Below are positions 20,040 to 32,830 of a stretch of DNA of 64,000 nucleotides, piece by piece. The DNA lies in assembly GCA_034766995.1 (NCBI GenBank), contig CM068313.1, forward strand, positions 60,356,377 to 60,420,376. Reading direction: 5' to 3'. The notes under the pieces were generated by a model. It saw only the letters and a program-made list of their open reading frames with translations. It searched no databases and was not told the DNA's origin. Every line of letters begins with the position of its first letter. Within the stretch, counting starts at the first letter, position 1. Both the position numbers and the translations under genes were made by a program. This DNA comes from Acanthacorydalis orientalis. Taxonomy: Eukaryota; Arthropoda; Insecta; Megaloptera; Corydalidae.

Positions 20040-20600
20040 TCTTCAACGATACATAATAAAATAATAATCATAATAGAAAAATATATAAAGTTCTATTTTT
20101 TATAATAAGCTAAATATGTGTAAAAAATACTATGAAATTATATAAAAAATAGGCTGTGTGAATAAATTAAGAATTGATAATTTAGATAATAAATTAGACA
20201 CTAAGATAAATACTGTTATTGTTGAAAAAACATTTATTAATTTTCAGCAATATACCGATCCGAGTTCGACAATCAACGCGTGTGTTCGGATGGTTGCCAT
20301 GACATCATTAAAACATAGTAACGATTTGTTTATTAACAGATTTGTTTATTAACAGATATGTTTATAATAGTTGTTTTTCGTATTTCATTCTGAATACATC
20401 TCTGCTGCATTTTTATTATGTTTTAATGTGTTTAGAAACACTGTGCTGTACCACAAACTCTCACAGTTATCAAGCAGCAAAATATATTTAAAAATGTATC
20501 ATTATATATTATAAATAAAACAATTATTAATAGACTAATAGGCAAATGGGGTTTAGTTCTTTAAGTCATCAGTTGATAACAATAATAATATATATTATAT
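20040..20600 (+). repeat. family B repeat, copy 1
   Basis: Shares AACGATACATAATAAAATAA, AATTGATAATTTAGA, ATCAAGCAGCAAAATATA and CTTTAAGTCATCARTTGATA with 53210-53580. This copy holds about 240 extra bases (20220-20465), including the direct repeat TTTGTTTATTAACAGATTTG. It directly precedes a family A copy. Confidence 0.6.
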
Positions 20601-21154
20601 TCTGCTATGGCTGAAATTAGACCTCAAAGTTTAAATGCCTGCTGGAAAGCAGCTTGGCCTAGGTGTGTTGCAAATAGTGCAACCATTCAAACGGTTCTAG
20701 GACAACTACACCCTGGAAAAAAAACAGACATTAATCCCCGTGTACCACCGTCATTAACCTCTGTGTACCACAACCCGGACATTAACCCCACTTATATAAG
20801 TAAAAGCTCTTTAACCCATTGACGCCGGGCGTGTGTCTAGGAATCCATAAATGTTTTCAGAAGTTATGATTTCAGAGTATTATCTTTTTGATGATATATT
20901 TAAAGGTCACTAATCTCTTTCTGACGAGACTAAATTTATAACTCTTCCTTGCATTGAAAAAAATCACGGTCGTTCAAAAATAATAAAAATCTAAGTTTTT
21001 TCATTTGAAAATCTATAAAAATAGTGAACTTGAGAATTGGGTTGAATAACATTTTTTTCCAAAAGTTCATCATGCGTATAAACTTCGAAAACTCTACTAA
21101 AACTAAAACTCTACGTCTACGTACAAGATGTGACCGATGTGATATCAATTTGTG
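20601..21154 (+). repeat. family A repeat, copy 2 (truncated)
   Basis: Starts with an extra module (GTTTAAATGCCTGCTGGAAA, CAGCTTGGCC) also present before copy 5, then the ACATTAATCCCCGTGTA units, GACGCCGGGCGTGTGTCTAG and the usual downstream blocks to about 21150. It is cut there by a mariner end. Confidence 0.7.
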
Positions 21155-21289
21155 CAAATTTGTTTCCCGTTGAGACAAAAGTGTGCGGGCCAATGGTGTT
21201 TATTTTGATTCATAAATATAATTTCTCACTGATATATGCATCTTTATAATCGATACGTCAAAACCGCAATTATTTTTGCACCAACCCAA
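21155..21289 (+). mobile_element. 3' end of a mariner element
   Basis: Aligns by eye with the last 130 bp of the mariner at 57491-58748: a degraded ..CAGQW.LF stop, TTTGATTMATAAATATAATTT, ACTGATATATG and the terminal repeat AAACCGCAATTATTTTTGCA (21260-21289). Confidence 0.6.
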
Positions 21290-21747
21290 TACATGATATA
21301 AATTAAGTAACTAATTTTTTAATAATAACATTTACCAAAATAGATGTTTTTTTCTTATAGATTTGGTTCTAGATATGGGGTTGAACAATTTTGATATAAA
21401 AAAATTGCACTCTCCCAAAAAAACTTATATTTCCCCCTTTAGTATGATGATCTGGCTACAGGCCAGATATCATAGAAAATAAGCGATTAGGATAGAATAA
21501 GAAAATGCAAGGGAAAATTTATCAAATTGAATTTGAAACTATAACAAAAAAAATTGAATCTAAATTGCATTTACAAAAACCTTACAATAGGAAACATTAC
21601 TGCCAGATTTCAAAAAGGGATAAAATTTAAAATAAGTAAATATTACATATTATTAACTAAACAAGGTCACATTTCTTGGGTTAGTTTTCAATTATCTGTT
21701 AAATATATTTCCAGATATTTTTCTCTGCAAATTTATATATTTTTTAA

Positions 21748-21781
<34 letters not shown>

Positions 21782-21825
21782 AAGAGAGAGAGTGTGTTTA
21801 AAAAATATATTTACTGAAACACTCA
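21290..21825. other. AT-rich stretch ending in (TA)n and (GA)n
   Basis: A (TA)n tract at 21751-21779 is followed by AGAGAGAGAG at 21781-21792. Nothing else recognised. Confidence 0.35.
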
Positions 21826-22090
21826 AAACCTTAACAATTTCGGACACCTTTAATCACCGTTTCTGTAAGACAATATTGTGCACTTTATGGATGATTTCTT
21901 TTGATGCAGTTTTCGGACTTGTCTTCTAAGCTTGCACGGCCATATTTAAACTCAGCTATCCACTTATTTACGGTTGTATACAAAGGTGTACTATCACCCA
22001 GTAAATTTTTCATCTCATTAAAGACTTCTACTGGCGTTAAAGCTTTTTTGAAAAAAAAATAATCGCCGCACGATGTTCAATTTTATTCAT
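21826..22090 (-). pseudogene. mariner transposase N-terminal relic
   Basis: From an ATG at 22090 the minus strand reads MNKIEHRAAIFFFKKGFNAS and then, through stops, a degraded WVAEFKYGRAS, KTASKEIIHKVHNIVLQKR and LKVSEIVKV. The pair WVAEFKxGR and EEIIxKVHxxVL is typical of the two helix-turn-helix regions of mariner transposases. The catalytic part is not present on the 5' side, where a (GA)n/(TA)n tract begins. Confidence 0.6.
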
Positions 22091-23094
22091 TTCAACAACG
22101 GCACAAAAAGAGCTTTATTTAAATTGATATTTCTAACAAACTGCTTGACACATTAATTTTAGATTTTGAGATTATATCTAAGATAGATATCGCTTTGTAA
22201 TGCGTCACAAATATTGAAAATATTACTACCACTTACATGTTAGGCCGCGAACTTTTCAAATTGCCTTCGTATAGCATCCAATTATACCAAATGGGGATTT
22301 ACATCCTTTTTGCAATAAGCTCTTCAATTGTACTGTATACAAATTACAAATTGAATTCAGTATGAGTTTAGATCTATGTTTATAACTTTATATAAATTCT
22401 TTAACTACACAAATGAGTTGACACTTTACAAAACTAATTTTTTTTTAGTAAATTAATCAATCATTAATTTTCAGTACCTGTTCTCTGAAGATAAAAGCAC
22501 GGTCTTTGAAAAGAGTATTAGATTACCCGAACAGTCAATAAATCACTTAGTGATATTTCGATAAAATAATTTTTTAGAAATTTTTAGTGTTAATTCATTT
22601 TTGACAGTTAATTCACTTATCCACAAGACCAAATTATCACCGTGTAAAAAATTCTATTCATAATTAATTTTGTTATAAGTGTTTGGTACTTTGATATTTT
22701 TTTTCTTTTTACTTTGTCAAGATGAAAAAATCACATTTGTCTCTGGTTACAAGTTTTATGTAAAAAAATGTATATATTGTTAGGTCATTTTAATCAATAG
22801 ATGACATAAGAACTACAGATATTGATCCTGCAGAGGTTGCGGTCGAAAAAATTGCAGGTTAGGTCGCGTGTGTCCGATAGGTACATTCATTAATAGTATG
22901 TACTGAAAGGTGATAAAACTCAAAAAAAACACCGCAAATATAATACATAATGGTTTATTTATTTTTGATTACAATCTAGAAATTATTGGATAAAAAAATA
23001 TAAAGGATGGAAATTTTTGTTACAAAATAACGCAAATATGGATAATGAAAGAAAATAAAACTAAACAAATGTATTGAACATTAATTAATCAGAA
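22091..23094. other. AT-rich stretch, nothing recognised
   Basis: Mostly AT-rich. GCAGAGGTTGCGGTCG at 22832-22847 resembles the inverse of the GCGACCTCCGCAGGG tail of the Jockey fragment at 25.6 kb, but the match is too short to build on. Confidence 0.25.
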
Positions 23095-23852
23095 TCTTCA
23101 ATAGTTGGATTTACATTTGCCTCTAAACCCAGATAACATTTCATCTATTGTTACATTCTGTCCCATAGAGAAAAATAATTTACAATTTTTAACAAATTGT
23201 GAGAAAATATCTCTTACAGCCGATAATTTGTCAATTTTTAAGTGTTCTTAGCGGATAAGTTTGTCATCAAACCTGATACAATTGTGAATAAATCTATTTC
23301 TCCATAAAAAGACATTGCAAGTCTAAATAGTTCAGTTCCACTATCATCTGTTTGCCCATAAATCCTGCAAATTTAACCGACTATTACGATATAAACCAGC
23401 TAGGATATAAGAGGTCTAAAATGCTTACAATTCTGTTTTGACTATTTTTCACCATCTCTCTCTTGAATATTGGTTTGAAATAGAATCGATATATTTATTT
23501 GGATATAATAAGATTAGATCTAAAATATCATCTGCGATAAAGCAATTCTAAATTTCAAGTTTTGTATTAGCATTTTCTACGTTTGACTGAACTAATGGAA
23601 GTTGACACAGAACATTTTGCGGATGTCTTCCAAATTGTCTTCTTATTCGATTTTTCCTCCATATTGATTCTTTATTATTTTCAAGAAAATATTCTTCATT
23701 CGTGTCTTATTCATTTTCACTTTCTTCACTAGAAATGTCTTGTTTGGTATCCGAATCTTCTGAACAAACTTCCGCATAATCTCATCATCTTCTAAATCAC
23801 TCGCATTTTCGCATTCGTTTATATCATTCTCATCATCGAACTCGAGTAACAT
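23095..23852 (-). pseudogene. piggyBac (PGBD-like) transposase relic
   Basis: From the ATG at 23852 the minus strand reads an acidic N-terminus (LLEFDDENDINECENASDLE), then a lysine-rich part. Downstream frames give GTELFRLAMSF, RFDDKLIR, KIDKLSAVRDIFSQFVKNC and MGQNVTIDEMLSGFRGKC. The last string is the VDEML..FRGRC motif with the first catalytic Asp of piggyBac. Homology ends there, so the C-terminal half is lost. Many frameshifts. Confidence 0.65.
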
Positions 23853-24132
23853 TGAAGCTGAATCTCTTCAACATCTGATGAATTATCCAATCGATATATT
23901 TTTCCAATTATTTTTAACGGTAAATAAAAAAAAACAACCAAAACTGACATCGGAGTTCAGATACAATTTACTATCAAATATCACACACATTTATATAACA
24001 TGGTATAACCAAACTGACGGCATAACAGTGAGGAATATCACTAATAATATACGCATGCGCAGATACTCATGACCTCCGAGCTATACACTGGATATTTCTA
24101 AGAATATTTAATAACAATTGGTTTGTATCTGT

Positions 24133-25305
24133 TAGTTGAAAAGTCCCATGAACTATCGACCGATCTCCATGCTCTCCCCCCTGAGCAAGGTGTTCGAAAG
24201 AACCTTTATCAAGAGGATACTCAATGTTAAGTCCGTTCGTGGGGTTATTATCGATGAGCAGTTCCGATTTTGAAATGGTGACGAGACGACTCAGCAACTT
24301 ATACGTCTGACGGAACGCATGACATTCGGTTTCAATGAGAACCGCGCTACCGGCGTTGTGTTTCTAGACATTGAAAAAGCGTTTTACAAGGTCTGGCATG
24401 CCGGACTTCTGTACAAGCTCGTGTACATGGGCTTCCCGGATAGTACGATCGACTTGCTAGCATCGTACGTGGAGGGGCGGTCCTTCTACGTGGGTGTGGA
24501 TGGAGAGCGATCAACCAGCAGACCGATAGCGGCTGTTGTTCGGCATGGGAGTGTGGTGGGCCCTGTGCTGTTCAGCCTGTACGTCGACGACGTGTCGCGT
24601 TACCAGCACATGGCACTCTTTGCGGACGACACCGCGGTAATTGTGCAAGCTAGGAAACCGAAAGTCATCCACCTAAAGCTGCAGGTCCACCTGTTTGAGC
24701 TCGAAACGTACTATCGTATGTGGAGAGTGAGGGTGAACATGCAGAAGACACTGGCAGTCATGTTTAGCTCGGTCAATTCGGTGAAGCGCGAACCCGATCC
24801 TCTCGAGTTCTGCGGCTCCGAAATTGAGTGGGCGCGCTCGGCTATGTACCTAGGTATCAAGCTTGATAAGCACCTAAACTTCAAAAGTCACGTCCGTACG
24901 TGCTTGCGAAGACTCAGGGGCAGCTCTGCAGGTTGTACCCGCTGATGAATAAGAAGTCGAAATTGTCGCTGAGAAGTAGCGCTTGCTCTACCTCAGCTGC
25001 ATTCGGCCGATCATGACGAATGAGGGTGGGGCCTGGGCCTACAACCTAGCTTCCATTAAGCGATTACAAGTGTTTCAAAATCGGGTGTTTTACCTTATCA
25101 CTAATGAGCACTTCCTGGTGAGAAACACTACTTTGCATCGGGATCTTCTGCTCCTTACAATCGAAGAGTTTGTCCGTGGACCGGCCCTCCGACTGCAAGG
25201 TCGAGCGGAAACCAGCGATAACGCTCTAGTCCGTGGGCTGGACAAAAATGACTTCATCGCCGAACACTGCCGTTTCCAGCGGCCTAGTCTGTTGAAAGCG
25301 TAGTG
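24133..25305 (+). pseudogene. Jockey-type non-LTR reverse transcriptase fragment
   Basis: Copies RNA into DNA at a nicked target in intact elements of this class. The reading begins PMNYRPISMLSPLSKVFER (RT motif 1-2), a stop at about 24267, then from 24319 TGVVFLDIEKAF (first catalytic Asp), RHGSVVGPVLFSLYVDD and FADDTAVIV, the YXDD-like catalytic box as FADD, followed by YLGIKLDKHLNF. After a frameshift near 24940 the thumb region continues with LSCIRPIMT, WAYNLASIKRLQVFQNR and LHRDLLLLTIEEF, characteristic of Jockey-clade elements. ORF1 and the endonuclease are missing, a 5' truncation usual for such insertions. Base composition is clearly GC-richer than the flanks, which suggests a younger or compositionally different source. 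Confidence 0.8.
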
Positions 25306-25614
25306 CGAGGCGACGAGTAGTCTGTGATCCAACGTACCTGCCACAAAAACGAGTCGGTAAGAGGTTTCCCTTTATAGGCCGACCTGGAGCTCCGGTGACT
25401 CTCCACTAGGAGGCGGCTTCCTCCGGGGCCTTGGAAAACTACTCCACTACTTTGCGGAAATAATCCCTACAGTGCAAACATTTAGGGATATGAGCTACGC
25501 GAGCCGTGAGCGTACTCACTCAAAGCTTGAGTAATTGCGAGGGTTCTTCAGGCCCAAACTGCAGGTGTGTGTGTGTCTGTTAGATCAGCCGCGACCTCCG
25601 CAGGGTTAAATTAT
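25306..25614 (+). other. GC-richer 3' tail of the Jockey-type fragment
   Basis: Non-coding; contains GGAGGCGGCTTCCTCCGGGG, a short (TG)n and CCGCGACCTCCGCAGGG, and then composition changes sharply to AT-rich. No clear poly(A) tail was found. Confidence 0.5.
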
Positions 25615-26505
25615 TCCTTACTTTAAGATTCGAATATTAAATATTCCTATTATTATTACATTTATGTATTTACTTCTGTATGTCTGAATATTTTTGTCCA
25701 TGTGAAAGATTGTGAATTAGACCTTTTTTATTTTTTGTTGTGATATTTTGTATATTTAAGTTACATTTATTCATATTACCTATTGAGAATACTAGGGAGC
25801 TCTGCCACTTAATCGTTGCGATCGTTAACCTCCGTTAATTTTTATTGGAGAAGTTTATGAAAATTCATATAACATAATGCAATGTTAAAATATGTGACAA
25901 TTTTTTTATTCTAAAGCTTTGGCCAATTTCAACTTTTTGAATAAATGTCATATTAGTTTTACATTGAAATTTTATACCTTGTTTCGTTGTACACCATGAA
26001 ACAGAACACTGCTCATGTACTGGATATCAACCAATCAGAAAACAGATCACCTGATCACAATTAGTCAATCAGAACACGAATAAACCGTTAGGCGATGACG
26101 TCGACAGTTTTGATTTTTATTGATCGAGAGACGAGCGCTGACTGAAATCGATATAAAAAAACATCATTTTATTGTAAATTATATATTTTATTTTTATTTA
26201 TTTACACATAACAATTTTTACAAATAGATTTTCTACTAGCATTTTTAACTAATAAATACATACATCTTGAAATGCTAATTAAAATTATTATAGTGCGACA
26301 TGCTGAATTTCAGCGATTTTTTGTGTTTTATAATAATATTTTTTTGTTAATATCGTGTTTGCACACATAGATATGTAATGTAGTCATTCTAAGCTATCGT
26401 ACGTTTAGTTCATTTTATACACTTGTTTTCTTTTTTCAAAAAATAATTTAAATTAAATGCTGTAATAAAAATAAATAATTTATATTAAATACAAATAATT
26501 GGTTC
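25615..26505. other. AT-rich stretch carrying a CAATCAG module
   Basis: 26027-26090 has ATCAACCAATCAGAAAACAG and GTCAATCAGAACACGAATAA, a double CCAAT-box-like block followed by a TATA-like AATAAA and a purine run (GAGAGACGAG). Closely similar blocks occur at 28848-28945 and 44074-44130. Otherwise nothing recognised. Confidence 0.4.
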
Positions 26506-26509
26506 ATAT

Positions 26510-26576
<67 letters not shown>
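26506..26576. repeat. (TA)n microsatellite
   Basis: About 70 bp of AT dinucleotides with two CA interruptions. Confidence 0.95.
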
Positions 26577-26580
<4 letters not shown>

Positions 26581-27501
26581 CATTAAAAATTACAATTTAG
26601 TACAAATGTTGACAACAGGCGAAATACTTTAATTTCGTTACATTTTATTATTGAACATTGCAATCGACCCAAAACTATAATATATATAAAAATGTTTTAT
26701 AGGAATACAACACTGTATGTAAATATACATACAAATATATATTTATGTGTATACAGAGAACAGTTCTTCATAATATTGTTATATTTTTATTTTATTTTAT
26801 TTATTTTTTTTAGTGTGTAGGAGACAAATATAGTAATTCTACAAGCAAGTTAATTAATAAATTATTACTACGTGGATATTCAATATATACATTTATTATA
26901 ATCTAATTGATTTAGTTTTCATACTTTTATAGATTAGGATATTGATAAGAACAATTGTACATCAATCATATATAAATACACACACACATATTTAACTCTC
27001 TATTTCAGGTAAGGGTAAACTCAGCTGACCGTTTGTTTTTATTTGCAGATATCTCGTAGAATACTGTTATTATCTTGTTATCTTTTATTATTTAGTATCA
27101 TCACTAACGAGTCTTAAAAAATAATGATAATAATTGCAAATATTGCATTAATACTCTCTCTTTTATTTCAAAAACAACTTCAATCCTACTACGCATGCGT
27201 CGTTCAATAAATGTCAGTTTACTGATCGTTAAACAGTTCTAGTGAGTAAGCAGAATGGTATTTTAAATTATATTGTTTTATTTTCTTGTAATACACATGT
27301 TCTATTGATAATAATCGCTTGTGTAAGGATTGGCTTCGATATTCAACTAATTAAAAATCTTTCTATTCTTTCACAAATAGTAATTTTCATGAAAAATATT
27401 AGCGGTCAACTGTGTTTGCTTCACCGACACAGAGAGTTTTAAAATGACACCGGGTTGGAAGAGTTAAAACAGTTATTGTTTGAAAAACGATTCTTTTAAT
27501 A
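26577..27501. other. AT-rich stretch, nothing recognised
   Basis: Only short frames without domains. Confidence 0.3.
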
Positions 27502-27517
27502 TTTCTCTCTCTCTCTC

Positions 27518-27562
<45 letters not shown>
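27502..27562. repeat. (CT)n/(TA)n compound microsatellite
   Basis: A (CT)n tract of about 18 bp runs into about 42 bp of AT dinucleotides. Confidence 0.9.
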
Positions 27563-27566
<4 letters not shown>

Positions 27567-28020
27567 TTAAAAGGTTCACAAATCCAATATAAAAGCTCAA
27601 AATTTTCTCAACGATGTTTTCTTAAATGAAGCAATTAACTCAAAAGTATTGAAAAACAATTAATAAAATCGTACGAAATTTAATTAAATTAGAGAAAAAA
27701 GGTCTAAAAAATATCTATGGAGTATTATTTCCTTGATTTTGAGTTCTACTTTACTCTCTTAATTATAGAACGTTGATAAAAACTTTGTAAAAATTCAATA
27801 CTTTTACTAAATGTTTGAAACTGTTATAAAATAAAAATATTTTTGAATTATTTTCAGCATTTTACTAAAACTCAAAAGTAGATTGTTATAATTCCTATTC
27901 TGGTAAAAGAGCTTAAAGTGTATTTTCAATACAGATTTACTGTTTTCAAATGACAGCTCATAGTTCCATTCCATTTATATGCATACGATCGAATTCCTTT
28001 CTTAACCAATTTGGACATAT
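27563..28020. other. AT-rich stretch, nothing recognised
   Basis: No frame or repeat that I can name. Confidence 0.3.
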
Positions 28021-28521
28021 TTAACCCTTTGAAGCCGGGCGTGGTTCTAAGAATCCATAGTTGTTTTCGTAAGAAATTATGGTCTAATAATGCTATCTTT
28101 TAGATGTTATATTAAAAGGCCACTAATTTCTTTCTAATGAGACTAAATTCAAAACTCTTTTTTTGATTGGAAAAAAAATTACGGTCGTCCAAAAATCAGA
28201 AAAATAGTGTTTCTTTTTTCATTTCAAACCCTATAAAAATTGCAAACTTGAGACTTGGGTTGAATGAAAATTTTTTTCGAGAGTTCATCATCGGAAGAAA
28301 CCGAATAAAAAAATGTCGAGACTCTACGTTCAGGTACAAGATGTGACCGAAGTGAAATTGTTTTGTGAACACTTGGTAGTTTCAAAATTTTCACACTCAA
28401 CAGTAATGCTATTTTTATATAAATTTTCAATTGTAAACATTTTTTTCGATTCCAATTATATGTTTCCAATCAAGATATTTATATTTCCCTGAATATTATC
28501 AACGATTTTCCAAAGGGTTAA
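28021..28521 (+). mobile_element. family A core bounded by TTAA: piggyBac-like MITE
   Basis: Begins TTAACCCTTTGAAGCCGGGC and ends CCAAAGGGTTAA, so both ends read TTAA-CCCTTTG toward the inside. TTAA duplications with CCC starts are typical of piggyBac. The interior matches the family A blocks (ATATTAAAAGGCCACTAAT, ACGGTCGTCCAAAAATC, CTCTACGTTCAGGTACAA, TATCAACGATTTTCCA). The other copies extend beyond this core, with ACATTAACCCCCGTGTA units on the left. Confidence 0.65.
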
Positions 28522-30128
<1,607 letters not shown>

Positions 30129-30231
30129 ATATGATCCATTTAATGTTGTACAATATTAAGATTTCTACTACTGATAAGAAAATTATTTCAACAAAACTAA
30201 GTTATACTTTTTATCAAGTATACATAAGACT

Positions 30232-30510
30232 CTTAGTATTCTCAACTTTATATCTTCCATATAAGGGTAAGAATCCTTATATCGACACCTTATATCAATC
30301 TTATAAGGCATGTCAAGTGACTTTATATGATCCATATACGGTAAATAAGTCACACTTTATATGATTAACAACAATATATGGATGACAGTGATCCTCACCC
30401 TCACTTTAAACAACTCCTATATGGTTTGTATAAGGTGCATTTATATGTTCCTTATGCGGTTGATATCTGGTCACATTATGCAGAAGATATAAGGTTGAGA
30501 ATTACAAGGG
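30232..30510. mobile_element. small MITE rich in CTTATAT words
   Basis: The ends are inverted: left ATTCTCAACTTTATATCTTC, right (other strand) ATTCTCAACCTTATATCTTC, with a further few matching bases outside. The interior is packed with CCTTATAT/ATATAAGG words and contains CCATATAAGG (30257), which fits the CArG box consensus. No target duplication could be defined and there is no coding potential. Confidence 0.6.
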
Positions 30511-30927
30511 ACATTTATTGATATAATAAACTTTTCTGATCAAACTAAACACAAATACTTTATTTAGAGTTTTATTGAAAGAATTAAGTAGTTATTTGAA
30601 AAATATATTAATCTTTATGTCTACTTTATCAACAATTTATTGTTCTTTATGTATTGAACGACTCTGAATTTTAATATCAACTTTTAATCAATAGCAGACA
30701 ATTAACTATGAGTAAAATGTATGCATATTTCTAAACCAAACCCATGCATATACAAATGCTTATACAAATGATTAGCATTTTAGGATTAACCTATCCTACC
30801 TTAATGTTCATCAGTCAATATCGAATCAATGTGACTAAATTCAATTGACAAAACCAAATCGATACATAAAAACATCATGTCTTTGAAAATGAATGTATTT
30901 TCATTTAAATATGCACTGGTCAGAAAA
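30511..30927. other. AT-rich stretch, nothing recognised
   Basis: No named feature. Confidence 0.3.
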
Positions 30928-31002
30928 GGATCTGTATGGAAACTCATTAGTTTCCATATAGATCCCACTGGTGCTTTGAAGCTTAAGCTTCAAGGCACCG
31001 GT
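30928..31002. repeat. two adjacent near-perfect palindromes
   Basis: Palindrome 1 (30928-30965): GGATCTGTATGGAAAC, a 6-base loop TCATTA, then GTTTCCATATAGATCC; 15 of 16 stem positions pair. Palindrome 2 (30967-31002): ACTGGTGCTTTGAAGCTT directly followed by AAGCTTCAAGGCACCGGT; 16 of 18 pair with no loop. They are separated by one base. Confidence 0.9.
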
Positions 31003-31789
31003 TTGCAAGTGGCCCCATAATAAACGAAAATTAAAAAAATGCGTTGTAGAAATAAATAAAAAATATCAAAAGCAAACATTGAAAAACGTGATTGTTAAAT
31101 GACATTTGTACAATTTTTCATTTCGAATTCGATTGTATTTGTAGCGATTGTAGTAGTCACTTAAATAGTTTTATGTATTTTATTGAGAAAGAAAAAAATG
31201 TAAGAACATTCTTCAACAACAACCGATAAAATTAATTTTAAATCAGCGTTGTAAATTACAATATTCTTTGAAAGACTTGAGTATAACAAGGTGGTGCGCT
31301 CACTATAATGCTAATTATGCTTTAAAACACAGGCATAATCATATTTTGAGCACTTTAAAATATTTTTTTCAAAATCCTGAAGAAAAATTTGAGTGTAAGT
31401 ACGAGGCAAACAGTTCTTTCTAGGAATTAGTGAATCTTGAATATGCAATTTTAACAATCTGGAGAGAATAAACAAACTTTTATTTCAGACAAATCAGTTA
31501 CCAATCGATACGCTACTCAAAAAGTGTGATAAGCATTAAAACAATCTGCAATTATTTTTATAGGGTGCTTTTTTATTGTGTGTGTGTGCAGATTTATCGA
31601 AAATTATAACGGTAAGTGTATAGTTTCAAAGATATTTATGGATTAGCGTTTGGCACATATTTGGTACAATACTGAGGACTTGTTTTTTCACTCATAGATG
31701 ATATTCGATTCTATGGTTTTTACAAAGTGTATATTCCTAATTGCAATGAAAGTGAAGTTAAGTGTAAGTTGGACAAGAAAACCATACGG
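31003..31789. other. AT-rich stretch, nothing recognised
   Basis: Contains a short (TG)n at 31578. It may hold the decayed upstream part of the piggyBac relic that follows, but I cannot read it. Confidence 0.3.
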
Positions 31790-32040
31790 ATAAGTGGACG
31801 ACCGAACAATTTAGTAGATAATCTTGTAAAAGATAAAAATGTCTGAGACCAGCAAGTGATGTGCAACAAGAGAAGTGCAATTAGATGGTCTGCATTCTTT
31901 ACCCTTATGGGGAAATCGTCAGAGATGCAAATACTTCCTTTACTATCAAAGAATATTTATATCTTGTGAAAAAAACAATGTTTATCTCTGTTTAAATATG
32001 AACAGAAAATGTTTTATGAAGCCCATAACGTATAAGAACT
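31790..32040 (+). pseudogene. piggyBac C-terminal cysteine-rich relic (tentative)
   Basis: A degraded frame with GRPNNL, RPASDVQQEKCN and then GNRQRCKYFLYYQRIFISCE, KNNVYLCLNMNRKCFMKPIT. The pattern RCKxC...SCEKCNxxLC....CF...(Y/H)T is how piggyBac cysteine-rich C-termini often end; here the second Cys of the first pair and the Cys of EKC are changed (CKYF, CEKN). No catalytic core is readable upstream. It could also be an unrelated Cys-containing frame. Confidence 0.4.
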
Positions 32041-32386
32041 TCATATTATTGTTTTACCGTTAAAAGTAGCATTATTTTGAGAAAATAATATTATAATGCT
32101 TGTCATGAAAAAAAAATCATTATATTTATTTGGTATGCATAGTGTTCCATATATGAGCCAAACTGATTTTGCTTGGAAGAAAGTGTTTGTTGAAACTTAA
32201 TCTAGAACTTTTAAAGTGAAACTCCTTTAGCCGCTTTGGGAGGGAATTTTCAACGCCGAGACGAAAATTCGTTACTAAAGTTGTAATGAGGTGGAGTGGG
32301 AGAGGGAGTAGAGAGAAAGGCTAGCTCATGCGTAGACGGCAGAAGCGAGCGACGGTTTAGTTAATATTGTCACTCCGTTCATAGTT

Positions 32387-32830
32387 GTTGCACAATCTCA
32401 GTTATTTGGTGCGACGGTGACAGCAGTTGGTGAATTCTGCGTTGCTGAGTGTAAAATGAAAAACGGAAAAACGACAATTGTAACTGTGCCGATTTTACAT
32501 TTCTCCGAATCAAAAAATGGACGATATAATCTACTTCATACACTTTTCATCGCTACCATACACTCATGGGGGATGCAGTGCTCCTTGCTAGAGGAGAGAA
32601 TAAACTACCAATGATTCTCAGTTGAGATTTTAATGTGAATTTCATGTCAAGAAGATTCAACACCATTTATCAATTTTCTACGTGAAACATTTAATTTAAG
32701 TTTGGATACTGATCCCATAATCGCAACGACAAAATCGGTTACTACTATAGATTCAGTCTTTTCGCGATATCTTCAAAACATACATTTCATATTTCAGTTA
32801 TCATAACCCCATAGTATCAATTGTACCAAT
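32387..32830 (+). pseudogene. Helentron-type endonuclease relic
   Basis: Reads CVAECKMKNGKTTIVTVPI, a block resembling the NCKMENGxTIIxVTVYIS segment of the endonuclease carried by animal Helentron-type proteins. In other frames downstream come a broken SGDFNVNF motif near 32620-32650 and FLRETFNLSLDTDPIIATTK, VTTIDSVFSRYLQNIHF, matching the TTxxGTTIDAVFSRYLDNI end of this domain. Frameshifts and stops make it inactive. No helicase or Rep part is seen nearby. The upstream 32230-32390 region is GC-richer. Confidence 0.55.

Noticed and set aside
22832..25610. Possible inverted copy of the Jockey 3' tail at 22.83 kb
   Set aside because: Only about 16 bases match with mismatches; too short to be significant.
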